Assembly (NCBI GenBank): GCA_018881555.1
Contig: JACAXG010000013.1
Coordinates: forward strand, 7,664,191-7,728,190
DNA: 64,000 nt
Direction of reading: 5' to 3'
Source of the DNA: Amblyornis subalaris
Taxonomy: Eukaryota > Chordata > Aves > Passeriformes > Ptilonorhynchidae
Part shown: one piece after another, positions 46,723 through 57,450 of the stretch
How positions within the stretch are numbered: position 1 is the stretch's first letter
How the letters are laid out: each line of letters opens with the position of its first letter
Position numbers and translations under genes: made by a program
The notes under the pieces: model-generated
What the model was told of the DNA's origin: nothing
Database searches by the model: none
What the model saw: only the letters and a program-made list of their open reading frames with translations

Positions 46723-47290
46723 GCCTAGAAAGCTGCAGTACCAGCCCCCTCCTCCCCCCCATCGGCATCCCCGAATCCTTAACTCNTTGTGAAGCAGAGC
46801 ATCCCTTATTTTAAATTTTGCTCATCTAGGGGAATAAAGGTGGGGTTTTTGTTGTTTTGTTTTGGAATTTTTCGTTTGTTTTGTTTTTCCTTTCTAAACT
46901 GTTTTATGTTGGCACTGATAGTTGGCATTACTGCTGTTAATGCACTGTATACCAGGCATTGTCTGAACTTAGTGTAATCTAGAAGATTTTATAGTTTTAT
47001 TTTAATGAAGTATGGATCGAAGCAGGAAGCTGTTAGGAGTATGTAGTCTTTTACTTGTGAAAGAAACAGGCCAACCCTATTTTGTAACTGTGTTGTGGTG
47101 CTTTATCAATACATCAAGTGGCGTTCCTTTCATTTTTTAAAAGAACAGATGCTATAAACCTAATTTGTGTTTGTTTATTGTCTTAATGATGAATCTGGAA
47201 AAAAAATACAGAAACCCTGTTGTCCTTAATTATATTTACAATTTTGAAACTGTGTGAATTGATTTAGTAAAATGTTTGAACTGTTGCTCT
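46723..47290 (+). other. MACROH2A1: MACROH2A1 3' UTR (3' limit approximate)
   Basis: The UTR begins AGCCTAGAAAGCTGCAG and runs through a C-rich stretch. A canonical AATAAA at 46833-46838 is followed by a G/T-rich tract (GGTGGGGTTTTTGTTG), a good proximal polyadenylation context. Weaker variant signals are TATAAA at 47153-47158 and AGTAAA at 47266-47271, the last followed by TGTTGCTCTTGGTGT. The message may therefore end near 46.86 kb or near 47.3 kb, or use both. Confidence 0.65.
46833..46838 (+). terminator. Proximal polyadenylation signal AATAAA
   Basis: A canonical hexamer 110 nt after the stop codon, with a downstream G/U-rich element. This would give a very short 3' UTR. Confidence 0.55.
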
Positions 47291-50279
47291 TGGTGTACTT
47301 GGATTGATTTTTCCCTCAAGCCTTCATTTTCCAAGTTCTGGAAAGTTAGCTCAGAGAGTGATGAGAGCAGATTGGAACCAGGGACCTGGAAGCATGTTGG
47401 CCATGCTGGTCCTTTGCCCCTGCGCTGGCTGGAGGTGAGTGTGCTCAGTGACAGTCACGGCTGGGATTGTTTCAGAGTGTTCAAACTTCCCAGTTGTTGC
47501 TTCAGATCCTTCTGTTCAGAATCTGCCCTACTTAGCTATTCAATTTGGGAGGTTGAAGCTTTTTAGATCAAGCAGGGCCTAAGATTTTTTGAACTAGTTC
47601 CAGTCATCTAATATTGGCCTGTTTGAAGCCACATTTTTCCAAGTATTTATGAGCCCTGTTTATATTGGTCACTCTGTCATTTGCACAGCTGAAGTCCATA
47701 CCCACATAGACCTTTACAGAAGCCGCTTGGGTTTGTACTTTGGGGAAAAAAAGAGGTTACACTTTTAAAAGCTATTGCATGTGGATGCTGCTCGGAGGAA
47801 GGCAGCTCATCCTTTCACGTTTTTAGCTGAGCTCCAGGTAAGAGGCATACATTTTCCATCTCTGTTGAAAACTTCGTTTGCTGATGAAAGAGTATTTCAC
47901 ATCCACTCTGGATTGATCCAGAGCAACAAGCGGACCAAATCTGACAGAATTTTCAGTAAGCTCAGGAATACCAAATACTGAAAATGCATAGTTTGAACTT
48001 TTGCAATACTTTGGAGCCTTCAAAAGTGTAGAAGAGCAACAGCACTAACNAAAGAAGGCAAAATTTAAAATATAAAAGTGTTATTCTAAACATGTACCCA
48101 AAGTTAAAAGGAGCAAAGAGCAAATTAATTTTGTCCCTCAAATGCATAAAGTGTTTTACCAGAATATGGGCTCAAACTTNAAATTTTTTAGTAGCCAAAA
48201 TACATTTGGGTGCATTCCTTAAAGATAGCAGCTTCAGGGAGAGTAAATGAAATAAGGTGCAGTACTTCGGCATTTAATTGTGAAGCATCTGCTACTGCAG
48301 TTGGATTGATCCTTGGAGTTGAGCTGAACCTGCACTTTCCCCAAATTTCACTAGATGTCACTAAAAGAATTGGAAAATATCAAAAAACATGTATGAGCAG
48401 CTAACCTGGANTGAAATGGACCTTGACTTTTTTCAGCACAGGAGGGGACTTTTAACACAGAAGAGTGCAGATCACACTGGGTGTTCAGATTACAGGTTCC
48501 TGATCTCTTTGCAGTGTAGAATTTACTATACTGCATTAAATCTCACTTTTTTAAAGTCTCAAAATTTTAATGTCAACAGAAGTGTTTTTCCACAGGTATT
48601 TTCTAGGGAGTTGAAAACACAGCCTCCGATGGCATTCAATAGATCTCTCTCTTACACTGTTGCACCATGCTGGGAGGGCCAGCTTGTGTCTTTCAACTAG
48701 AAAATCCCAAAGTAAACTGTATTGTAGATCAAATCACATGGACTTGCTGCTTCCAACCTCACATCTCATCTGCTCCTTCAGCTGCAAGCTCCATAAATAG
48801 CTCAGCTGATTTCATTGGGATCACCTGTCATGTGCCATTTTATTTGCTGGGATTATGGTGCTTTTGAAAGAAAAAAACAAAACCAAAATCGTTTGCAGTG
48901 TCAGAGCTGGTCTCATGGGGGGCATCACCATATTCCCCTTCCCTACATACACCAGAGCATCCTCTTCTTACTCATCCAACAGCCCAGAGCCACCTGTGGT
49001 CACCCACATCTCCCACAGCCCAAAGCTCCTCCAAGGTCCCAAAATCCAGCAGGCTTTGTCAGGAGGGCCAGAGATCCCAGAACAAGCTTGACCTCGGGCA
49101 GCCCAAGTAGATTATGGCACGTATTCAAGAACCTAAAAAGTAACATATCNGGTTACAGGCATAACAAGGAGAACAAGAGGAGAAATTCCTGCTAACATGT
49201 GCACTGGGGCCAGGACAACATTGCTTTGGGAATCTCTCACGCATTTTGTTTGTTGGAGCTAAATATGCAAACTCCTTTCGCAAAAAAAAAAATAAAAAAT
49301 CACACTTTGGGAAGACCGCACATGGAAAAAATCTCAGTGAGGTGCCTTTACTGCTTTTTTCTTACTAGTAAGTCCATTCCAGATTTTACCTGAACACAAC
49401 AGTTAAAATGGATGTTCCCTAACTTTTTCAATACTTTCAAAGCTTAAAAGCATTTTGTGGCTAATAGCATTTTCAATCACATCAGCAGAAGTCAGGTGAC
49501 TGAGCAAGAACCACCCGGACAGGAGGTACATACACACGGCAGAGACTTTCCCAGTTGTTATCCCTGTTGCAGCCTGGAGACCGCAGTGCCCCCCACTTTC
49601 AGACAAGGGGGCAAAGAATAGGTGGGATTGCACTGCTTCCACGTGCTTGGCTCAGAGATCACAGGTCTGACACTGCATTTTATCATCGGCAGTTAAACTT
49701 ACAGCATAGCTGAGAACAAATAATTGTTCTAATTGAATTATGGATTTATTTTTAAAATAATTTAATTTTATATTAATAACTCAGTCTGAAAATTGACCAC
49801 TAATGTGGCTTCCAGAGTACTAAATACGGTCCCTCCCCACCAGCATACCTCTGTGTTGCCTTATGGACTGTGCTGATCACCTGTGGGTGCTGAGTTCAAA
49901 CCACTCATCCCACCCAGGGCATCCAAGAGCAGCCTCACTGTCTCCTCCACATCCCTCCTCTGAAGGGATTGCCCACCTCCACACCTCAGTAACACCCACA
50001 CTCCAAAACTCACCCCTGGATAGAGACAGCCCTGCTGGGAAGAGGTCCCGTTTTCTGGCTGCTGGGATAACACCGATACTTCACAGCACTTCACAAAGAG
50101 GTCTGACACTTGGTCAGAGTGCTGGGCTTCCTCACAATGCTCCATGCAGGCAGTTATTCCCGGGTTATGTTGGATTTCCATTTGCTACATGAGCATTTCC
50201 AAAGAAGCACTTGCAGCCAGAATGTGTCAGTGGGATTATAACCTCAAACATCAGCCACAACACACACGGGATGTTACTT
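47291..50279. other. Downstream flank, no gene seen
   Basis: AT-rich non-coding DNA with only short random open frames. Nothing conserved, repetitive or RNA-like was recognised. Confidence 0.5.
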
Positions 50280-50720
50280 TCTGAGCCCACATCCAGTTGC
50301 TCCTGCAGTTTTTTCCCCAGGTATTAATCATCCTTCCCTAATTAGTGCCTAATTAGCACTCTGATCATCTACTGCATGATTTCTCTCTGCCGGCCATTGA
50401 GAGGATGTTGCACAAGCTGCTTTTTAACCGTAACATTGCAGAAACACTGTGTGCAACAGGGTAACAAATGCACCAATGGGACAGCATCTGGACAACTGTT
50501 CTCCAGAGATTTGTCACCAAAAGTGCTTCCACGTTCACGATTTTATCACCATTGGGAAAACCATTCAAGGACTCATTAGGAGCGGTATCAACATAATCGT
50601 AAGGATAATACAAAAGTACAAAAAGATGGGTGTTAATAGCCAGATAGGAGACCTTGTAACCCTTCAGCCACCAAGGGTAGTAAGGAAGAGCCACTGACAT
50701 GTCTGTGGTTTTGTACAAGT
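50280..50720. promoter_or_regulatory. Candidate conserved non-coding element with paired TAATTA sites
   Basis: Two CTAATTAG palindromes have their TAATTA cores at 50339-50344 and 50350-50355, exactly 11 bp apart, with GTATTAATCA just before. The following 350 bp hold several CpGs (ACCGTAAC, ACGTTCACG, AGCGG, ATCGTAAGG) unusual for this AT-rich flank. This resembles a developmental enhancer, but conservation cannot be tested here. Confidence 0.4.
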
Positions 50721-50840
50721 GAGAGGCAAACTAGAACTGGAGTCATTAGGCATGAGCAAAGCACTTTTAGAAATGCTTTTTGTCAGTAAGGAGGGGAACC
50801 AGGAACCTTATTATTTGTATAAAATCCAAAAACCTGAGTA

Positions 50841-50990
50841 GAATCATAGAATCCTAGAATGGCTTGGGACAGATGGGACCTGAAGATCATCTCATTTAAA
50901 CTCCCTGCCTTGGGCAGGGGCACCTGCTAGACCAGGCTGCNCAGAGCCCAGTCCAACCTGGCCTTAAACACCTCCAGGGATGGGGAGTCC
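50841..50990 (-). mobile_element. CR1 LINE fragment
   Basis: The plus strand reads GAATCATAGAATCCTAGAATGG, then GCAGGGGCACCTGCTAGACC, AGGCTGCNCAGAGCCCAGTC and CACCTCCAGGGATGGGGAG. About 150 bp of the CR1 3' region in reverse orientation. Confidence 0.9.
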
Positions 50991-51780
50991 TGAGGACTTA
51001 AGAATTCAGAAAAAGAACGCCAAAAATGGAAAATAACAACACACAGACAAGACAGCAGAACCATACTCAGTCTGAAACAACCAGAGAAGCAAAAGTTTAC
51101 AGAAAAATAAGGCTCCGATTTTCCAGCATTCATTAGCACCAAGTTTTTGTGAGCTCCCTTCCCCTTGATCCCAGCTAAAATTGGGTTTTCTAGCCTGAGA
51201 AACAGCATTGACAGGAGCTGCAGGTGCCGGCTGCTCGAAGATGAGGTCTGTAGCCTGTGATAACCAGGCACATACTCAGCTCCGTGCTGGTGTTACAGAG
51301 GATGGTAATACCTAAAGTTGCAACAGCAACTCGCAGGGAGCAGCATAATTGATAGGCCTGAAGAGTGCAGGTAAGTAGGAGGATTGTATTTATATCCCTG
51401 GCATGAAACCCAAAGGGAACCAGGCTATTGCACACTGGCTAAAGTGCTTGAAAATTGCCACCGATTCCTTTTTGTGTCGAGTTCTTCAGAGATTTAGTTC
51501 ACTCCTCCATAGAATCCCACTTAATGCCTCCACAACTCATGTTTAACCATTATCACTAGCAACCTGCTCATAAATGCTTCTTCCTTGTTAGATTCCACAA
51601 CCAGGAATCAAGGGGAGATGATACTGCTGTTTCCTAATACAAAGGAAGGAGCGACAACGTTTCACAGCGCAGCCCATAAAATCCCAACTCTTCCCCACTT
51701 TTTCACCAGCCTGGTTAACGGAAGAAATTTGATATTTTTGTACCTTGAAATGACTAACCTTCTTAGGCTTAGGAGAATAA
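50991..51780. other. Downstream flank, no gene seen
   Basis: Non-coding sequence without a recognised repeat or gene. It is mixed in composition and separates two enhancer-like blocks. Confidence 0.45.
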
Positions 51781-52150
51781 ATTAAAGTTGAGCCAAAGTA
51801 TGCCTCAGCTGCAGCAATGGGCAGATTGATTTGCTTTCCATCTGGGAGATTAAATTCCACTGCCAAAAAAATGGCACCAGCATAATTAGCTGTCAGTCAA
51901 GTTGCAAAGAGACAGACTATGTGGGATAATTGAAAGCCCTGCAGCTTCTCATTACATACTACAGTAGCCCTATTTGCAAATTTCCACCTTGAGGAGGTTC
52001 TCCCAACATGGTCAGGATTGTACTCATTCCTCCTGGCACATTCCTCTGAAGTGAAACAGGAGTATTGTGCAGGGATGGATTAATTTTAAGTAACTCGCTT
52101 AACTTAAGTTGGTTATAATGTATTTGTCAACAGCCCCTGACAGCTCCACT
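51781..52150. promoter_or_regulatory. Candidate non-coding element with a TAATTA + CTGTCA composite
   Basis: TAATTA at 51883-51888 is followed one base later by CTGTCA (51890-51895), a homeodomain site next to a MEIS/TGIF-type word. GGATTAA (PITX/OTX-type, reverse TAATCC) lies near 52078, and CTTAACTTAAG near 52099. Regulatory function is inferred from motif clustering only. Confidence 0.3.
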
Positions 52151-52456
52151 AGACTTTAATTGCAAACAAATCCAAACAGCTAGAAGGAAATGGTACATCT
52201 TCCACTCTGGTTATGCCCGGGAGACACCTTTACAGGCAGAAAAATCACCTCCCTCCCTCCGCCTTTCTTTTTTCTCCATGCACTGTCCCTCCCGCAGGAA
52301 TCCTCCTATTCAGCAAATTGTAATTCATAATGAACCCATCAGTATGCGATATTACAAACNTGTACCTTTCATGTAACAATGAACTCTCTTTTTTTCTCCC
52401 GTTTCCTGAGGCTTGAGCATGCTTCAGCCATTGATGGAAGTTTAGAATTGTAGAAC

Positions 52457-52582
52457 AGAATCACAGAATGGTCTGGGTTGGAAGGGACCTGAAAGATCAG
52501 CTCGTTCCAACTCCCTGGCATGGGCAGGGACACCTTCCACTAGACCAGGTTGCTCAGAGCCCCATCCAACCTGGCCTTGAGA
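52457..52582 (-). mobile_element. CR1 LINE fragment
   Basis: The plus strand reads AGAATCACAGAATGGTCTGGG, then GGGCAGGGACACCTTCCAC, AGGTTGCTCAGAGCCCC and ATCCAACCTGGCCTTGA. It stops abruptly there, so it is a 125-bp 5'-truncated copy. Confidence 0.92.
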
Positions 52583-52869
52583 AACAAGTAGCTCTGATGA
52601 TCAGTCCCAGCCTTACTGAAGTCTGTGGGATAATCTTGGTGATGAGGCAAGAGGCAAAAATGGTCCTAAGAGTACAATATGTTACAGCTTTCATCCTAAA
52701 ACCATAGGGAATATGTAAACCAGATTTTTCTTCTGAGTATAATGGGAGCCAGCACTGCCTACACTCCTCTTTTACGGTGAGATGTAATTTCTGTCACTCT
52801 TCCCCAATAAACTAAAGAGAATTGGGTCCATCTCACTCACCAGTTCCCCAACAAGGCACAGTTGCCACC

Positions 52870-53250
52870 AGCTCCGGCTGAATGCCCTGCCCATCCTTCC
52901 TTCCCCCGGGGAGGAGGCAGCCGTGCCCCTGCCTCACAGCCGGGCGTTATCTCAGCACATCTGCGATAACGTGGGNTACACCGGTGTCCCGAGCTGGGAG
53001 CGATGGGGGAGGTTTTGTGGGCTTCGTCTGCTTTTGGCAGCTTCGAGGTTCTCCAACCCCGCAAAGTTACGGGTTCCCACGGAAGAGGGAGCCAGTGTCA
53101 CACCTCCCACGCCGCTCTGCAACCTCCGAGCTAATAAAGCCCGGGCTAATGCACTAATAACTCTTCTTAAACCAGAGCTTTCATTATAAATGTAATTTAT
53201 GTTCACCTTTAAGAGCACCGCAAACCTGAGCCCTCTCACAGGCACAGATT
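52870..53250. promoter_or_regulatory. Small orphan CpG-rich element in the downstream flank
   Basis: About 19 CpGs occur in 350 bp, against about one per 100 bp around it, with no gene attached. It carries a perfect CGTTATC / GATAACG inverted repeat (52945-52951 and 52965-52971) flanking CACATCTG, that is, two GATA words around an E-box. Downstream are several TAAT words (GCTAATAAAG, GGGCTAATGCACTAATAAC). A distal enhancer or unannotated promoter is possible. Confidence 0.45.
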
Positions 53251-55318
53251 TGCCTCTCGCCTCCCTGCAGCACTTCCTCAACGCTGGGAGTGTTTCCAGA
53301 CCTGCTGGGACTCACTGGTGTGAACTGGGAGCCGAACTGGGAACGGAGCAGGTGGTTCATAAAATGAGTAGAGCCCAAGTAATGAGCTTGCTGCTGTGAT
53401 GTGGGAGAAGGCTGGGTTGGCACAACAGAGCAAGACAGAAACTGCAGAAAACGGTGTGAAACTATTTCTGATTATTCAGGCTCCATCAGAAATATAAACA
53501 CGCCAATCTACTCCTATGTCTAGAGGGAGCAAGTCAGGATTTAGCACACAGACAGGTCTCACGCTGGCTTATCCTCATGTATGTTAGGAATGGGAAAATT
53601 GCCCCTCTTGTCTGTGCACAATGCCCCTTTATGATTTATTAGACAGTCCTCTTTTTTTGCCTCAATTACTCACTTCAAAAGAGGGTGGAAATGGGACATT
53701 CCTAGCCTTAATACTAAATGCATGTAGTCAATAAAAAAGAAAAAACACTGAAAAATGTTTAAAGGGAGGGTGCTTAAGTTATTGCAGCCCTTGGGAGCAT
53801 TAATGTATGTGCCAACAAGTTACTGTATGTGGCTTTAACATGCTTATTTATTCTGCTGTGCAATAAAACTCTCTCTTAAATAGTGCCAAAACCTGTTTGC
53901 CATGGCAACCCCTCATCACACATATGCTCCAGTAGTACTTACAAGCACCTTCTTAAAGAGAAATACACAGCAGGATGAATGTCTTGTGACCTTCGGGGCA
54001 TTTTACAAAGTTTTAAGCACCCAAGTAAATATTACTTTGGACTGAAATATTTATTCCAGGTATTTTTTTTTCTTTTTGAGCAACATTAAGCAGTGAAGCA
54101 AAGCTTGTTCCTTGCTCCCTTCTCTCCAAGTGGAGCTCTAATGACTTGGACAAAGCACAGAGCCTGGTTTTTACCTGGCAGGGCTCAGGTGTTGCCAGTT
54201 GGCTGGGAAAGCATGGTAGGGATCAGCTGGGCTTCTATAGTTTCAAGTGCACTGCAGCTGTTCCTGGTGTAATTAGTCATCCCTTGTACTGGCACAAGAA
54301 AATAGATGTTTTCGCTCCTCCCATCCACACTAAATGTTTGCTCAGTGTAGCCACTGGCCTTGAATCCAAGTGTGCACATGTCCATAATAAAGCCACATAA
54401 CACTGGTGTTACACTTTCCAGTCCTGCAAGTGCCCGGGAAAGGGTTCAATCCTGCATTCTTTTACCACTGCTTAATTTACTGCTGCACCTTAAAACTGGC
54501 AAGACCATTTCCCACATCACTGGGAGATACATCCATGGATCACAGCAGGAAACTGCGTGGAGTATGTCCAGGTTATCCTGCTAAACCCTCCTCCCACTAC
54601 AGGACTCTGCAGTGTGGGAATCCCTGTAGGAAGCCAGGTTCCCTGGAGTGCTGCCCTGTTTGCTGTCCAACCATCATATCTCAGCTGGAGACAGCATTAA
54701 GTGGAGGAGGTTCCACAACATCTCCAGATACAAATTCCCAGTGATTCAACAAGCAAAACCTGATTGATAGTGGCCATTTCTTATTGTCATTGGCTGTTTG
54801 TCCTGTTGTGCACAAGCAGGAGCAGTGGAAGGAGCAGCCACTTGGGTTCTGCCCAGGGAGTGGGGGTGCCNCCAGAAAGGCTTGATTGACAGGAGTTATC
54901 CCATCTGCCCTTCCCTTCTCACCTGCTTCTCGTTGTGGAGTTCCCACTCCTTTCCTTCCTTTTTCGTTTCAAAGGACATTATTTAATATTTCCCAAAACT
55001 CATCACAGGTCTGTACAGGATGGTGCTGCACCTTTACTGCCCAGGTCTGGAGAGGGCAGGGCTGGCTCTTCAAGCTCAGGGGGCTTAGCTTATCAGAAAT
55101 GGCTGGTGGAGCCTCCTGAGAAGCCACTTGCCAACAGCTGCGAGGACTCTGCACAGCAGCAGATCCTGAAAAGCCCTCTTGGCCCCCAAGAAGGGTTCCC
55201 AGTGCCCTCCATGCCACCCAGGTGTGGGTTCATACTGGGGGCATATCCACCTCACTGAATTGTGCTGATAAGATTGTCATGGAGGGAATAAGAGATATTT
55301 CAGTCCTCTGGCATCATA

Positions 55319-55409
55319 TAGAACCACAGAATCTTTGAGGTTTGAAAAAACATATAAGATAGTCTAGTCGAAACATTAACCCAACAGTGCCATGTCCAGG
55401 ACTAAATAT
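55319..55409 (-). mobile_element. CR1 LINE fragment, diverged
   Basis: The plus strand reads TAGAACCACAGAATCTTTGAGG, then CATTAACCCAACAGTGCCATG and TCCAGGACTAAAT. It follows the same subfamily pattern as the 19.1-kb copy but with many changes, so it is probably old. Confidence 0.7.
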
Positions 55410-56279
55410 CACAACTTCTTGCACAAGTTCAGTTTGATCTTTACAGAAAGAAATCTGTGAACAATATCAACCCCTCCTGGGCCATGCACTTTCCCCAGAG
55501 CTAACAAATATTTCCCACTCCAATGCCCACCTAAATCCCTGTCCCAGGCCCTGCTGCAGACTGTGGTGGGAAAGGGCTGGTCCCACTAAGGCACGGGAAA
55601 CATTACCAGANATGGCTGTAGAGACATTCCTTCCTGTAGCCAGGTCCAGGGAAATGCTCTCTCCAGCACCAAGGAAAGAAATCCTAGAAAGCACGAGAAA
55701 ACAGTTGTTTTAAAAATAAATAGATGCATATAAAAGNAAGAAAAGAAAACGCTGTATTCTTAATGCTCCATTATTAACGGTGCTCAGGAAGGGATTTTCT
55801 GCTTTGCTGGAGCATGTAACAGGCTTAAATAAGAATCCCTATCAGAATATAACTTCNTAATTACGTAGATAACATTTTATTCTTGTAACGACAACATAAA
55901 CACTCACAAAATGTGTTGCTTACACATTTCTGTAAATAGCAGGGACATCTCAGCTTTCATGTCCATAAAGACCACAACGGTGTCACCTTGACAAACCNCC
56001 AATCATTTAAGACCCCAGGCATTTAATAGTGTTGTCCTGTTGGTTTTAGTGAGGCTTTCAGCTACTGGCTCCTGGCAGGATTCCTCAAGCAGTTGTGCCA
56101 GGCAGAAGGCTGATTTCCCAGCCCTATGCTATTAATTAACCACTTCACCACCAGCTCAGGGGCATCCTTTGATGCTCAGCGAAGCCTGTAGAGAGGCAGC
56201 CATCCTGATGGCTGTTTTAAAATGCTCCAGTTTTACTCTTTATCTCTCAAAACAGCAACACCACTCCTAGAAAGACATA

Positions 56280-56488
56280 AAATCATAGAATGGTTTGGAT
56301 TGGAAGGGACCTTAAAGACATCCAGTTCCATCCCCCTGTCATGGGCAGGGACACCTTCCACTAGACCAAGTTGCTCCGAGCCCCGTCCAACCTGACCTTG
56401 AACACTTCCAGGGATGGGGCAGCCACAGCTTCTCAGGGCAACCTGTGCCAGGGCCTCAGCACCCTCATGTTGATGAAATATCCTTTTT
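56280..56488 (-). mobile_element. CR1 LINE fragment
   Basis: The plus strand reads AATCATAGAATGGTTTGGAT, then GGGCAGGGACACCTTCCAC, TTGAACACTTCCAGGGATGG and GGGCAACCTGTGCCAGGGCC. About 210 bp of the CR1 3' region in reverse orientation. Confidence 0.93.
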
Positions 56489-57239
56489 TTTCTTCTGTAT
56501 TTCCTCAATGACTAGCACAGACCATAAACACAGCACTTGCACGCCTGCGACTGTGACAGGACATAACTCAAAAATTCCAAATGCACAGAAATAAAGTCTA
56601 ACAGCTCCGTACAGTAAGTGATTCCTTCTGGTAAACTGTGACCCACTTCTGTGCTATCACAGCAAATATGTGTTTTACTGCTCTGGCAGTGGGATCGATC
56701 CCTTCCACAGTAAGTGTTTAAACAGATACATGCCTTATTAGAGAACTGGTTTTGGATCAACTCCATGAGAATGCAAATTTGTGCTGAAATGTCTAATTAT
56801 GAACACTTCTGTCATGTCTTACAGCTTCCTAAATCCCAACTGGAAAATATCTTTATATTATACCGGTGTCATCCGTTTAGACGAACATATAAAGTTCTAT
56901 TTATTGAGCTGGTTTTTTGCAGTGCATTTGCAAAATTCAGAAAATATGTTAATGTGTGATTCCTCCTAAAAGCAGGCACTGAAAACACACACTGATCTAC
57001 TTGTGCATGTGTTTACAATTATTTCTGTACATTACTGTGTCCAAATAGCTGTTAGAAAAATTTCCAGGCTAGTGTGTATATGTTTAACTTTACTCCAGTG
57101 TCCATAAATGCATAAGAAATCTCTGCTGCCTGGAGACTTCTGAAAGTCTAGTTCTAACTGGAATCAAATATCATGAGTGATACCCATTACTGCATCCCCC
57201 TCTCCTATCCTATTATAACTTGGAGGCATCACAATATTT

Positions 57240-57450
57240 TGTGTCATTACATAGTGCCAGAGGCATGAAAATTCTCCAGGCTGATTAGCATCTCAGAATT
57301 TCTCACACTCGAGCACCTAATCCATCGGAAAGGACTGCTAGGTCTCCGCTGATCATTCATTTGTCTCATTGAAACACTATGACTCCATTTTAAGAGCTTT
57401 TTTATAGACTCGTATAAAGGAGAAAGTGAACTTTTTAACATGTTTGCACT
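57240..57450. promoter_or_regulatory. Candidate non-coding element with a TAATCC site
   Basis: This compact block holds CTGATTAGCATCTC, an XhoI-like CTCGAG, and CCTAATCC (TAATCC at 57318-57323, the PITX/OTX recognition word). It also has several CpGs (CATCGG, TCCGCTG, CTCGTAT) and TTTTATAGAC. The combination suggests constraint, but this is inference. Confidence 0.25.

Larger units (their letters stand above)
53251..57239. other. Downstream flank with CR1 debris, no gene seen
   Basis: Non-coding DNA containing two minus-strand CR1 fragments (55319-55409 and 56280-56488) and scattered N bases. The open frames are short and have no family resemblance. Confidence 0.5.
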
